The notes: generated by a model not told the origin, from the sequence alone. A stretch of 64,000 nucleotides of DNA from R-RK-3 sp031399085 (GCA_031399085.1 JANNOQ010000105.1:1-64000); one strand, 5' to 3'; positions 1 to 8,914 are shown, counted from the stretch's first letter. Numbers and translations are program-made.

Positions 1-2700
1 GCCATCGCCGCCAGCATTGTGATGTTCCTCTATGTTTTCCTCCAGCTCAGGCGCTGGCATACCTCGCTTGCCGTGGTGTTCGGCGTCTGGGTCGTCGCCC
101 AGATCTTCCTGATCGGCTTTGCCCTGATCGATGCCCGGATCGCCTCGGGCCTTGCGCGCATCTCCTTTCTGCCGATCGCGGTGATGGGCTCGCTGCTGAT
201 GACCGTGCTCGCCCTGCGCGGCCAGGAGCGCGCGCTGTCGCTGCTGCCGACCTGGATGCTGTTCCTGGTTTGGCTGTTCGGCGCGGCGGTGACGATTTTG
301 GGCCAGCTTTCGGGCGATGTGATCGTGCCAGCGCTCGATGCCGGCCTCGTGCTAATCGTCGCGCTGCTCAGTTTCACCGTGACGCAATATGCGTTCCACA
401 CCGGTGAGCATGTGTATGGCGAGGATTCTGGCGAGTTGCAGATGCGGGCCGTTGCGCTCGAAGCCTCGGGCGCCTCGGTATGGGAATGGAATGTGCGCCG
501 CGACGATATCTTCGTCGGTCCCGATGTCGACGCCGCGCTCGGCCATCCCTCTGGAACGATGCGCAGCAATGCCGAGGATTGGCTCCAGCATTTGCACGCT
601 TCTGACCGCGAACGGATGCGGCTCATTCTGGCGGGCATTCGCGAGAAGCAGGGCGGCGAAATCACCACTGAATTCCGCTTGCGCCGGGCGGACGGCAGCT
701 ATTTGCATTACGAGCTGCGCGCCCAGGCCGTCACCACCCGGCAAACCCGCTCGTTACGCTGCGCCGGGCTCCTCCGCGACATTACGGCGCAAAAACGGGC
801 GCAGGAGCGGCTGCTGCACAATGCGATCCACGATAGCCTGACCGGCCTTCCTAACCGCGAACTGTTCCTTGACCGGACCCATTGCGCAATTGCGCGGGCG
901 CACGAAGACGGCTCGAAGCCGACCGTGCTTTATATCGACATCGACACCTTGCAGTCGCTCAGCCGGTCAACGGATTTCTCGGTCAGCGACTCGATGCTGC
1001 TCACCATCTCCCGCCGCCTTTCGCGCCATCTCGGGCCACAGGACACGCTGGCGCGGATCGGCGGCGAACAATTCGCGGTGCTGTTGTCCGCCGAAACCGA
1101 GCCGCGCCATATCGCCATGCTTGCCGAGCGGGTCAGGCGGTCGTTGCGCGCGCCGATGAAGATTGCCGGCCGCGACGTGGTGCTTGCCGGCAGCATCGGC
1201 ATTTCCGTCTACGACGCCCAGCAAGCGACGCCCGCCGACCTCGTGCGCGAGGCGGAAACCGCCATGTACCGGGCCAAACGCTCCGGCGCGGACCGCATCG
1301 AGCTGTATAAGCCGGAGATGCGCGGCGAGCGCGGCGAGCGCGAAACCATCGAGAATGACCTTAAGCAGGCTATCGAGAAGCGCCAGATCCGCGTGCTGTA
1401 TCAGCCCATCATGCGGCTCGGCGATGAACAGCTTGCCGGTTTTGCCGCCCAGGTCCGCTGGCAGCACCCCAAGCTCGGCTCACTGAGCACGGCCGAATTC
1501 CTGCCTGTGGCGGAGGAAACCTCCCAAATCTCCGAGCTTAGCTCATATGTGCTGGAACGAGCGGTGCGCCAGGTCGCCCGTTGGCATCGTACGCTGCCCC
1601 GCGTCGACGACCCCCTTTTTGTGAACATCAATGTCTCCAGCCGCCACCTGTTCAAGCAGGAGCTGGTGCAGGATCTCAGACTGATAATCGGCCGCGAAAG
1701 CGTGCCGAAGGGCTGCCTACGCCTGGAAGTGACTGAATCGCTGATCATGGAAAACCCAGAGCAGGCGATCGAGATCCTCGATTGGCTGCGCGGGCTCGGC
1801 GCTGGGATTGCACTCGATGAGTTCGGCGCGGGCTATTCCTCGCTTTCCTATTTGCATCGCCTGGCGGTCGACATGATTAAGATCGACCGGTCGCTGATCA
1901 ACCATGGTGGCGACAATAAATCCAGCGCGGTCGTGCTGCGCGCCGCGCTCGCCATGGCTCGCGAGCTTGGCAAGGATGTCGTCGCCGTCGGCATGGAGCG
2001 CGAGGAAGACGTCGCCTATGTGCGCGCGCTCGGCTGCGATTACGCGCAAGGTGTCTATTTCGGCGAGGCGATGACCGAGCGCGAGGTGATGAACCTCTTG
2101 AATGCGCTGGCCAAATCGAGCAAGCGTGATGAGCGGCGAGAACGCAAGAAGAAGAAGATTGAGGATGTCCCTCTCGCTCTCGAAGCACCGGCGGACATGG
2201 AGACGGCCAAGCCCGCTAAACCCACGCAAGAGCCTGCGCCGGTCGCCAAGGCGCCACAAAGCTTGCCGGTCCCGCTCGCTCAGCCCTCATCGCCACGGCC
2301 GATTTCACGCAAGAAGCGTCCGGGGTTACTCGGCTCGCTGAAGAAGCGCGCGGATAAGGTCGCCGCGATGCCGTCCAAGGCGGGAGCGCTGATCGGCGGC
2401 GCGCTGAAAACTGCGTTCAAGCCGCTCCGGTCGGGCGCCAAATCCAAGCCGAAGCCGCAAAAGCAATCCCTCGCGAAGGAGCAGGGAGGTTTGATCCCGC
2501 GGGACTCGCCGTCGCTGCGCGGACGGCTTTCCCAAATCGACCCCTCGGCCTTGGACGATCGACTGCCGCAAAGTTCCCCTGCGCCACAGACGCATCCCCG
2601 CCAGCCGGCTCAGGCCGGCCCGATCGTCGGGGCAGGCGTGGATATGACTGGGGACTACCGCCAAGGCAACGCCATTAACGAAAGGCGACGCCGTAGCTAA
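1..2700 (+). CDS. Membrane PAS-GGDEF-EAL protein with degenerate catalytic motifs (5' partial)
   Basis: The frame is open to base 1, so the real start lies upstream; the first start codons in view are GTG 19 and ATG 22. Counting from GTG 19, four or five membrane helices (about 5-125) precede a PAS/PAC sensor (145-260), a GGDEF domain (270-425), an EAL domain (445-695) and a basic Pro/Lys-rich tail of about 190 residues. These families make and degrade cyclic di-GMP at the inner membrane. Here GGDEF reads GGEQF (348-352), EAL reads AAQ (476-478), DDFG reads DEFG (600-603), and the Glu usually found two residues before GVE is Val657. Enzymatic activity of either domain is therefore doubtful. 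A nucleotide-binding or scaffolding role is inferred. The domain assignment is secure; the function is not. Confidence 0.9.
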   Translation, partial: AIAASIVMFLYVFLQLRRWHTSLAVVFGVWVVAQIFLIGFALIDARIASGLARISFLPIAVMGSLLMTVLALRGQERALSLLPTWMLFLVWLFGAAVTILGQLSGDVIVPALDAGLVLIVALLSFTVTQYAFHTGEHVYGEDSGELQMRAVALEASGASVWEWNVRRDDIFVGPDVDAALGHPSGTMRSNAEDWLQHLHASDRERMRLILAGIREKQGGEITTEFRLRRADGSYLHYELRAQAVTTRQTRSLRCAGLLRDITAQKRAQERLLHNAIHDSLTGLPNRELFLDRTHCAIARAHEDGSKPTVLYIDIDTLQSLSRSTDFSVSDSMLLTISRRLSRHLGPQDTLARIGGEQFAVLLSAETEPRHIAMLAERVRRSLRAPMKIAGRDVVLAGSIGISVYDAQQATPADLVREAETAMYRAKRSGADRIELYKPEMRGERGERETIENDLKQAIEKRQIRVLYQPIMRLGDEQLAGFAAQVRWQHPKLGSLSTAEFLPVAEETSQISELSSYVLERAVRQVARWHRTLPRVDDPLFVNINVSSRHLFKQELVQDLRLIIGRESVPKGCLRLEVTESLIMENPEQAIEILDWLRGLGAGIALDEFGAGYSSLSYLHRLAVDMIKIDRSLINHGGDNKSSAVVLRAALAMARELGKDVVAVGMEREEDVAYVRALGCDYAQGVYFGEAMTEREVMNLLNALAKSSKRDERRERKKKKIEDVPLALEAPADMETAKPAKPTQEPAPVAKAPQSLPVPLAQPSSPRPISRKKRPGLLGSLKKRADKVAAMPSKAGALIGGALKTAFKPLRSGAKSKPKPQKQSLAKEQGGLIPRDSPSLRGRLSQIDPSALDDRLPQSSPAPQTHPRQPAQAGPIVGAGVDMTGDYRQGNAINERRRRS

Positions 2701-2733
2701 AGGCGATGATATAGGCTGGCGCGATCCCCACAG

Positions 2734-2764
2734 CCGAAATCCCCGCTTGGCGCGGGGATTTCGG
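2734..2764. other. Strong hairpin between convergent genes, possible bidirectional terminator
   Basis: Two perfect 13-nt arms (2734-2746 and 2752-2764) enclose a 5-nt loop. The hairpin sits between the convergent GGDEF-EAL gene and yqgE. No run of T follows on either strand, so it is not a textbook Rho-independent terminator. Confidence 0.5.
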
Positions 2765-2898
2765 GCATAGGTTGTTGTTCGACGGCGGATGTCTCCGACT
2801 GACGGATCGTGCAGTAGATTCTTGTGTTTTCGCACGATTTTTCGGGAAAACCGGTGTCCATCAACGCCTTCGTGCGACAGGCTGTTCCCGATCGTTCT

Positions 2899-3516
2899 CT
2901 AAGCGTGGCCGGCCTCGGCGACGAGGAAAGACGGATGGACGCCCAGCTTCGCCATAGCGCGATCATATTTGGACTCGATCTCGGCATCAAAGATGAGGCC
3001 TGCATCGGCCGGGCAGGTTAACCAGCCATTGGCATGGATTTCGTTTTCAAGCTGGCCCGGCGCCCAGCCGGCATAGCCCAGCGCCAGCAAGGCGCGCGCC
3101 GGGCCTTTGCCGGTGGCGATGGCGCGCAGAATATCGATCGTTGCCGTGAGCGAAACGCTCTCGTCGATCGACAAGGTGCTGTCGGCGGCAAAGTAATCGG
3201 TCGTATGCAGCACAAAGCCCCGCCCCGTCTCCACCGGCCCGCCCAAATGTATAGCCATCGTCTCGATGGGCGCGCGGATGCTATCCCGGCTTTGGCTAGC
3301 CACAATATCGAGCTGTTCGAGCAATTTGGAAAAGCTGATATGGGGCGCGCGCTGGTTGACGACGATGCCCATGGCTCCCTCGGACGAATGGGCGCACAAA
3401 TAGATGACGGCCCTGGTGAAGCGGGGGTCGGTCATGGACGGCATGGCGAGCAGCAGGTGGCCGTCCAGATAACCGTCGCCCTCTGCCGCCTTAAGATTTT
3501 GCTCGGTTCGTGGCAT
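2899..3516 (-). CDS. yqgE: YqgE/AlgH family protein (UPF0301)
   Basis: A 205-residue protein matching the YqgE/AlgH family over its full length. The recognisable stretches are LLAMPSMTDPRFTRAVIYLC near the N-terminus, GIVVNQRA, an LGGPVETGRGFVLHT-type core and ALGYAGWAPGQLENE near the C-terminus. The biochemical function of the family is unsettled; AlgH was linked to alginate regulation in Pseudomonas. It is divergent from the DsbD-like gene and the peroxiredoxin, a grouping consistent with redox or envelope roles, although that link is only contextual. The ATG at 3516 fits the family start but has a weak ribosome binding site. Confidence 0.93.
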   Translation of the reverse strand: MPRTEQNLKAAEGDGYLDGHLLLAMPSMTDPRFTRAVIYLCAHSSEGAMGIVVNQRAPHISFSKLLEQLDIVASQSRDSIRAPIETMAIHLGGPVETGRGFVLHTTDYFAADSTLSIDESVSLTATIDILRAIATGKGPARALLALGYAGWAPGQLENEIHANGWLTCPADAGLIFDAEIESKYDRAMAKLGVHPSFLVAEAGHA

Positions 3517-3748
3517 AAGCGAGAGAATAGCTGTATCGTGTTCGGTCTGTGAAGGGGTTAAGCGCGTCCCCGCCTGAATAAGGTGTACTACGATTCATCT
3601 CGCATGTGCGAAGCCGGCATCGGTCTCACTTAGATCACGATGATTTTGGATGATCCAAAATCATCGTGATCTAATTCTTGGATTCAGAGCGGGATGACGA
3701 GCGGAAAACCGGTTCTCACTTTGCCTCATCCCGCATTAGTCAGCGATT
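3517..3748. other. Intergenic region with divergent starts and a dispersed repeat
   Basis: This 232-bp gap lies between divergently transcribed yqgE and the DsbD-like gene. Its downstream half is occupied by repeat copy A (3630-3736). The remaining 113 bp must hold both promoters; I see no convincing consensus boxes. Confidence 0.6.
3630..3736 (+). repeat. Dispersed double-hairpin repeat, copy A
   Basis: The first hairpin has 22-nt arms (3630-3651 and 3653-3674) around a single central G, an almost perfect palindrome. The second has arms GCGGGATGA (3689-3697) and TCATCCCGC (3726-3734) around a core containing AAAACCGGTT. The same two-hairpin unit recurs at 8703-8820 and, inverted, at 23587-23706. 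Confidence 0.9.
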
Positions 3749-4669
3749 ATGGACAAGCTAAGTAAACCGTGGCGCATTGCCCGCATGAACGCGCCGATGC
3801 TCGCAACGGTGGCCAAGCTATTGACATTTGCGCCGCTTTTTTTGGTCGCCGTTGCCTGGCCAGGCGGGGCACAGTCCGAGTTCGGCGCCGGCCTCGATTC
3901 CTCTCCCTGGCATGCAAGCGCGCATTCCCGTATTCGCCTGATCTCCGCAAGCGGGCTAGATTTTCAGGGCCGCTCCGTCTCGGCGGCCGCCATCGAGATG
4001 GTCCTCGACAGCGGCTGGAAGACCTATTGGCGCAGCCCGGGCGAGGGTGTGGCGCCGTCATTCGACTGGGGAAAATCGGGTAATCTGGATAAGGCGGTCG
4101 TGCTCTGGCCCGCTCCCATGCGGTTCCCCGTCGCCGATGGCGGTTCATCGGCCGGGTATGCCGGCCGCGTCGTCTTGCCGGTTGTGATCGCGCCGAGCCA
4201 GAAAGACCGGCCTGTCAGGTTGGCGCTCGCAATTAACTACGCCATTTGCAGGGAAATCTGCATTCCGGTGGAGGCGATGCTCGAGCTGGAAATCGGCATG
4301 TTCGGAACTGGCGAGCACCGCGATACCCTGCGCGCCGCGCTCGACCGGGTGCCACAACCGCAAGCACCCGGCGTGTACTGTCCGCACAGCTTCATCGCCG
4401 CCGCCGAACGCGAGGTCAGCGGTAAGCCGGCGCTGGTCATCAAAACGGCTTTCGACGAGCGCGCAAGCGGACTCGAGCTTTTCGCCGAAGCCGCTGATGG
4501 GCGTTATCTGCCGCCACCGGTGCAACAATCGACCACTTCGCGCGGCCGGTCGCATTATGTCGTTTTATTTAATGATGAACGTCAGGCGGCGGCGCTTGAC
4601 GGTCAGGTCTTGACGCTCACGACTGTCTCCGACCAGGGCAGTTGCGAAAGCACTTGGCGCGTGAAATGA
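3749..4669 (+). CDS. DsbD N-terminal-domain-like exported protein
   Basis: A 306-residue protein resembling the periplasmic alpha domain of the thiol:disulfide reductase DsbD, without the membrane and thioredoxin domains of full DsbD. The N-terminus has a hydrophobic signal segment (about residues 22-42 from ATG 3749), and an internal ATG near 3786 is an alternative start. The core GWKTYWRSPGEG and the pair NYAICREICIP are typical; the two Cys of CREIC correspond to the redox pair of the DsbD alpha domain. It probably handles electron transfer or binds a partner in the periplasm. A peroxiredoxin gene begins 48 nt downstream, which supports a redox role. The direct partner is unknown. Confidence 0.85.
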   Translation: MDKLSKPWRIARMNAPMLATVAKLLTFAPLFLVAVAWPGGAQSEFGAGLDSSPWHASAHSRIRLISASGLDFQGRSVSAAAIEMVLDSGWKTYWRSPGEGVAPSFDWGKSGNLDKAVVLWPAPMRFPVADGGSSAGYAGRVVLPVVIAPSQKDRPVRLALAINYAICREICIPVEAMLELEIGMFGTGEHRDTLRAALDRVPQPQAPGVYCPHSFIAAAEREVSGKPALVIKTAFDERASGLELFAEAADGRYLPPPVQQSTTSRGRSHYVVLFNDERQAAALDGQVLTLTTVSDQGSCESTWRVK

Positions 4670-4717
4670 TGCGCGCCGAACGAGGTCTGAACGCAGAGGC
4701 AAAAAAAGGGGTTTTGC

Positions 4718-5203
4718 ATGGTTATCGCGGTTGGGGATCGGCTGCCGGACGCCAAATTCACGGTCATGACGGGGTCGGGGCCAGCGCCCAAGACCACAAG
4801 CGAGATTTTCGCGGGCAAGAAATCGGCGCTTTTCGCCGTGCCCGGCGCGTTCACGCCGACCTGCCATAAAAATCACCTTCCCGGCTTTTTGGAAAATATG
4901 GACGCCTTCAAGGCCAAGGGCGTCGATCAGATCGTCTGCACCTCGACGAACGATGTCTTCGTGCTTTCCGCTTGGGCGAGCGCGACCGGCGCGGCGGACA
5001 AGATCGTCTTCATCTCGGACGGCAATGGCGATTTCGCCAAGGCGCTCGGCCTCGACCTCGATGGCACGCCGATGAATATGGGCATCCGCTCGAAGCGCTA
5101 CGCCATGCTGGTGGAAGACGGCGTCGTGACCGCGCTCAATATCGAAGACGCGCCTGGCAAGGCGGACAAGAGCGGCGCTGCGGCGCTCTTGGGAGCGATC
5201 TAA
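4718..5203 (+). CDS. Peroxiredoxin, Prx5 type
   Basis: A 161-residue cytoplasmic thiol peroxidase of the Prx5/AHP1 group. It carries the active-site block PGAFTPTCHKNHLPG with the peroxidatic Cys and the catalytic Thr of TPTC, followed by the typical DVFVLSAW and the GxRSKRYAMLVEDG segment. The family reduces hydrogen peroxide and alkyl hydroperoxides using glutaredoxin or thioredoxin. AAGGGG six nt upstream of ATG 4718 supports the start. It lies just after the DsbD-like gene and is probably co-transcribed with it. Confidence 0.95.
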   Translation: MVIAVGDRLPDAKFTVMTGSGPAPKTTSEIFAGKKSALFAVPGAFTPTCHKNHLPGFLENMDAFKAKGVDQIVCTSTNDVFVLSAWASATGAADKIVFISDGNGDFAKALGLDLDGTPMNMGIRSKRYAMLVEDGVVTALNIEDAPGKADKSGAAALLGAI

Positions 5204-5249
5204 CGCCGCCGCTTGGACCTACGCATCTCGGCGTTTGTCATTGTCTGGT

Positions 5250-5288
5250 GTCATCCCGGACGCCGCAAAGCGGCGAGCCGGGACCCAC
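5250..5288. repeat. Short palindromic intergenic element
   Basis: An inverted repeat with arms TCCCGGACGCCG and CGGCGAGCCGGGA around a CAAAG loop, between the convergent peroxiredoxin and rnhA genes. It resembles the widespread GTC-ATCCCGG type palindromes of alphaproteobacterial intergenic DNA; a related element is at 52930-53034. Confidence 0.7.
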
Positions 5289-5394
5289 TCTCATGGCCTC
5301 GATTTCATACAAGGCTGTTGGGCGAGGGTGCATGGGTGATGCGGCAGATTCTAATAATCATTCAATGCATGATGCACCCGGCGCGCGGCTCTAA

Positions 5395-5850
5395 CTATTT
5401 CTTAAACGGCGCCATCCCCTCGCGCGCCAGCTCGTCGGCGCGTTCATTCTCGACCTCGCCCGCATGGCCCTTCACCCAGTGCCAACTGAGCTGATGGCGC
5501 TGCCGCGCTTCGTCAAGCTTCTTCCACAGATCGGCGTTCTTCACCGGGTCGCGGCTCGCGGTTTTCCAGCCGTTGGACTTCCATTTGGTAATCCATTCGG
5601 TGATGCCTTTGCGGACATATTCCGAATCGGTATGCAGCTCGGCCAGGCTCGGCCGCTTCAGCGCGTCGAGCGCCTCGGTCGCCGCGCGCAGCTCCATGCG
5701 GTTGTTGGTGGTGAGCGGCTCGCCGCCGCTGATTTCCTTGCGCTTATCGCCATAGATCAGCACCGCGCCCCAGCCTCCGGGACCGGGATTGCCCGAACAA
5801 GCTCCGTCGCTATAGATGATGACGGGCTTGGCTTTCTTCGCTTCAGCCAT
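5395..5850 (-). CDS. rnhA: Ribonuclease HI
   Basis: A 151-residue RNase HI that cuts the RNA strand of RNA-DNA hybrids. All four acidic metal ligands are visible: Asp in IYSDGACSGNPGPGGWG, Glu in TTNNRMELRAA, Asp in HTDSEYV and Asp in ERADELARE, plus the flexible-loop His in VKGHAG. I place the start at ATG 5850, 2 nt after the thrB stop; a TTG two codons earlier (5856) would overlap thrB. The length fits the family (about 150-155 residues). It is last in the ispH-thrB-rnhA operon. Confidence 0.97.
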   Translation of the reverse strand: MAEAKKAKPVIIYSDGACSGNPGPGGWGAVLIYGDKRKEISGGEPLTTNNRMELRAATEALDALKRPSLAELHTDSEYVRKGITEWITKWKSNGWKTASRDPVKNADLWKKLDEARQRHQLSWHWVKGHAGEVENERADELAREGMAPFKK

Positions 5851-5852
5851 TC

Positions 5853-6812
5853 TCAAAGCCCGTAATCATTGGCGGAGTTGACCTGCTGGTGGAAGCGCAG
5901 CTTGCGGCGGTATTCGAGCGGGTCCTTGGGCTTCACCAGGGCGTTTTCGTCAGTGTGAAACCAGTCATAAAGCCGCGTCAGCAGAAACCGCAAGGCCGCC
6001 CCGCGCGCCAGCACCGGCAGCGCCGCAATTTCAGCCTCGCTTAGCGGACGCTGCTCGCTATAACCGCGCAGCAACGCACGCGCCTTGGTGACATTGATGG
6101 CGTTCGGCTGCTCGAAGCACCAGGCGTTCAGACAGATGGCAAGGTCATAGGCGAACAGGTCGTTGCAGGCGAAGTAGAAGTCGATCAGGCCGGAAATCGC
6201 GCCGCCGAGGAAGAACACATTGTCCGGGAACAGATCGGCATGGATAACGCCGGCGGGCAGGGCGGCGGGCCAGCGGCTTTCCAGGAAGGCGAATTCCCGC
6301 ACGATCTCCTCGGCCAGCCCCGGTGTAAGTTCGTCGGCCTGGTGGGCGGTGGCGGCGACGAGCTTGCGCCAGCCGTCGAGCGACAGCGCATTGTCGCGCC
6401 GTATGGCAAAATTGCTTCCGGCACTGTGAAACTGGGCAAGCGCACCACCGAGCAGGGCGCAATGTTCGACGCGCGGGCGGCGCACGGAATAGCCGTCGAG
6501 AAAGGTGATCAGCGCGGCCGGGCGTCCGGCAAGTTGCTGAAGCGCCAGCCCCGCGCGGTCGTGGATCGGTGTCGGGCAGGGAATGCCGCCCGCCGCCATA
6601 TGCTCCATCAAACCGAGGAAGAACGGCAAGTCGTCCGCATTGACGCGCTTTTCATACAGCGTCAGGAAGTACGGTCCCCGGCTTGTCGTCAGCAGATAGT
6701 TGCTGTTTTCCACGCCCTCGGCGATGCCCTTGAAGGACGTCAGCGAGCCGGCATCGTAGCGGGCCAGAAACTCCGTCAGATCCTCATCGGACACGTCTGT
6801 ATAAACCGCCAT
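5853..6812 (-). CDS. thrB: Homoserine kinase (ThrB, APH-fold type)
   Basis: A 319-residue homoserine kinase of the aminoglycoside-phosphotransferase fold used by many alphaproteobacteria. It phosphorylates homoserine in threonine synthesis. Recognisable parts are the N-terminal FKGIAEGVENSNYLL loop, the catalytic block VIHADLFPDNVFF (Asp and Asn) and the metal-binding GLIDFYFACND block. It starts 6 nt after ispH and ends 2 nt before rnhA, so the three genes form one transcript. The enzyme is cytosolic. An alternative reading as a generic APH kinase is less likely given length and context. Confidence 0.95.
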   Translation of the reverse strand: MAVYTDVSDEDLTEFLARYDAGSLTSFKGIAEGVENSNYLLTTSRGPYFLTLYEKRVNADDLPFFLGLMEHMAAGGIPCPTPIHDRAGLALQQLAGRPAALITFLDGYSVRRPRVEHCALLGGALAQFHSAGSNFAIRRDNALSLDGWRKLVAATAHQADELTPGLAEEIVREFAFLESRWPAALPAGVIHADLFPDNVFFLGGAISGLIDFYFACNDLFAYDLAICLNAWCFEQPNAINVTKARALLRGYSEQRPLSEAEIAALPVLARGAALRFLLTRLYDWFHTDENALVKPKDPLEYRRKLRFHQQVNSANDYGL

Positions 6813-6818
6813 CGCGCC

Positions 6819-7817
6819 TCAAGCCGCGCTGTCCTGCAACGCCCTCGGCAATTTGAAGGTCACGTTTTCAGTTGCGGTGGTGATCGTCTCGACAGACACG
6901 TCGTACATCTCGCTGAAAGCGGCGATGATTTCCTGGATGAGATGCTCCGGCGCTGATGCGCCCGCCGTCAGCCCCAGACTGCGCAGATTCGCGAACCGCT
7001 CCCAAGGGATCTCGCGCACGCTTTGCACAAGCATCGCGTTGGCGCAGCCCGCCTTTTGCGCCACTTCGACCAGCCGGACCGAATTGGAGCTGTTCGGCGC
7101 GCCGACGACAAGGATCGCCTCGGCGCGCGGCGCGATGACTTTCACCGCATCCTGGCGGTTGGAGGTGGCGTAGCAGATGTCGTTCTTGCGCGGCTCGGTG
7201 ATGCCGGGGAAGCGCCGCTTCAGCACCTCGACGATTTCGCGCGTGTCATCGACCGAAAGCGTGGTTTGCGTGACATAGGAAAGCCGCTCCGAATCGCGCG
7301 GCGTAAACGTCTCGGCATCGTCCAAGGTCTCGATCAGCGTGACGGCGCCCTCAGGAAGCTGACCCATCGTCCCCACCACTTCCGGGTGGCCCGCATGGCC
7401 GATGAGCAGGATTTCGAGGCCACGCGCCGATTGCTGCTCGACCTGGACGTGAACCTTGGAGACAAGCGGGCAGGTTGCATCGAGATGAAAGAAATTGCGG
7501 CGCGCGGCGGCTTCCGGCACCGACTTTGCCACGCCATGCGCCGAAAACACCACAGGCGCATTGGTATTCGGGATTTCGTCAAGCTCTTCGACGAAAACCG
7601 CGCCTTTGGCTCTTAGCTCGTCCACCACCGTCCGGTTGTGGACGATTTCATGCCGCACATAGACAGGCGCGCCAAATCGCTCCAAAGCCAGTTCCACAAT
7701 CTGAATGGCCCGGTCGACGCCGGCGCAAAAGCCGCGCGGCGCGGCCAGCAGAATGGTCAGTGGAGGCTTGATGGCGGTCGGATGTGCCGGTGTTGCCTGT
7801 CCTTCGAGCGCTGTCAT
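6819..7817 (-). CDS. ispH: 4-hydroxy-3-methylbut-2-enyl diphosphate reductase
   Basis: A 332-residue IspH (LytB), the last enzyme of the MEP isoprenoid pathway, converting HMBPP to IPP and DMAPP with a [4Fe-4S] cluster. The three cluster Cys are seen in PRGFCAGVDRAI, DATCPLVSKVH and NDICYATSNRQDAV; the catalytic Glu and His lie in VRHEIVHN and VFSAHGVA. It is the first gene of the operon with thrB and rnhA. Start ATG 7817 matches the family, with a short extension before the LLAAPRGFC strand. Confidence 0.98.
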   Translation of the reverse strand: MTALEGQATPAHPTAIKPPLTILLAAPRGFCAGVDRAIQIVELALERFGAPVYVRHEIVHNRTVVDELRAKGAVFVEELDEIPNTNAPVVFSAHGVAKSVPEAAARRNFFHLDATCPLVSKVHVQVEQQSARGLEILLIGHAGHPEVVGTMGQLPEGAVTLIETLDDAETFTPRDSERLSYVTQTTLSVDDTREIVEVLKRRFPGITEPRKNDICYATSNRQDAVKVIAPRAEAILVVGAPNSSNSVRLVEVAQKAGCANAMLVQSVREIPWERFANLRSLGLTAGASAPEHLIQEIIAAFSEMYDVSVETITTATENVTFKLPRALQDSAA

Positions 7818-8057
7818 GCGAAGCGGGCCTCATTGTGAGATTGCGGACATGAGAGTGTCGCCGTCATATAAGGCTGCGGATGCGCCTTATGGAGGCGGAA
7901 GGCGAGTTGTCCACCACGAATGCGGTTCTAGCAAAAACCGGCTGGCAAGAACAACACCCTCGTCACAGTGTGTCCGCAATCCCGCGTTAGTCGGAAGCAG
8001 GCCAGCGCGGTGACGCAGGCCCTGGGGGAAGATTTGAAGGCGAAGCCATTGAAGATC

Positions 8058-8705
8058 ATGAGCCTTGGAGCGCTGCGCATTGGCGCGCTTGCGGCGATTT
8101 GCGGCGCTCTCGCGGCTTGCGGCGTGTCGCAGCTCACGTCACCCTTCAAGAACGGGCTGTTCGGCGGCGGCAAGACGGATGCTCCGGCCACCACCGCCGC
8201 CGCGCCGGAGCCGGGCGTCAATCAGGCCAATCTGATGACCGCCGCGCAAACCGGGCAGACCGGCAGCGGCGATGTGACCGCCGCCAATATCGGCTGCCCG
8301 AGTTTGGATGTGTGGGCAGGCGATCGCAGCATCAGCTTCCACGCCGCTGGAGCGGCGGGCGACAGCCTTTCGGTCATGCATCGCGGCGACATCACCAACA
8401 CCGCCCGCGAATGCGCGCCGGCGGCCTCAGGCCTTATGGTGAAGTACGGATTTTCCGGCCGGGTGCTGCTCGGTCCGAAAGGCAAGGCCGGCACGGTGAC
8501 GCTGCCCGCCAAAATCACCGTCCTCGATGGAGCCAAGGCGACGCTGAAGACCGAGAAGATCCGCGTCGTCGTCGATGTGCCCGCAGGCAGCACGGAGGGA
8601 TATTTCTCGGAAGTGCGCGAAATCATGCTTCCGATTGCGCCCGGAACGTCGCCCAAGACCTACCGCATGTATGTCGGCTTCGACCAAAGCGCGGCCGGGC
8701 GCTAG
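8058..8705 (+). CDS. Predicted lipoprotein, function unknown
   Basis: I place the start at ATG 8058, giving 215 residues; upstream in-frame codons back to 7968 would bury the signal peptide. A signal segment MSLGALRIGALAAICGAL ends in a lipobox LAAC followed by Gly, so the mature protein should be lipid-anchored at Cys22. The rest is a mostly beta-type domain with two Cys (in NIGCPSL and ARECAPA) that could form a disulfide. I do not recognise a named family beyond a conserved alphaproteobacterial hypothetical protein. The TAG stop (8703-8705) is the first three bases of repeat copy B. Confidence 0.8.
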   Translation: MSLGALRIGALAAICGALAACGVSQLTSPFKNGLFGGGKTDAPATTAAAPEPGVNQANLMTAAQTGQTGSGDVTAANIGCPSLDVWAGDRSISFHAAGAAGDSLSVMHRGDITNTARECAPAASGLMVKYGFSGRVLLGPKGKAGTVTLPAKITVLDGAKATLKTEKIRVVVDVPAGSTEGYFSEVREIMLPIAPGTSPKTYRMYVGFDQSAAGR

Positions 8706-8820
8706 ATCACGATGATTTTGGATTGGTTCAATCCAAAATCATGAACAGTGATCTATCTCATTAGGTTAGAGCGGGATGACGAGCGGAAAACCGGTTCCCA
8801 CTTTTCCTCATCCCGCTCTA
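8703..8820 (+). repeat. Dispersed double-hairpin repeat, copy B
   Basis: Same unit and orientation as the copy at 3630-3736. The first hairpin begins TAGATCACGATGATTTTGGAT and closes imperfectly near 8755. The second has perfect 13-nt arms (8767-8779 and 8808-8820) around a core with GAAAACCGGTTCCC. It begins exactly at the stop codon of the lipoprotein gene and ends about 100 nt before the glycine riboswitch. Confidence 0.9.
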
Positions 8821-8914
8821 GGCGGTTAAATCGCTCCATCGCTGGGGGTAAGCCGCTTTTACCGCATTGCACCATAGGCGCGGTGCCGCTATGTATAGCT
8901 ATCGCCGCGCGATG

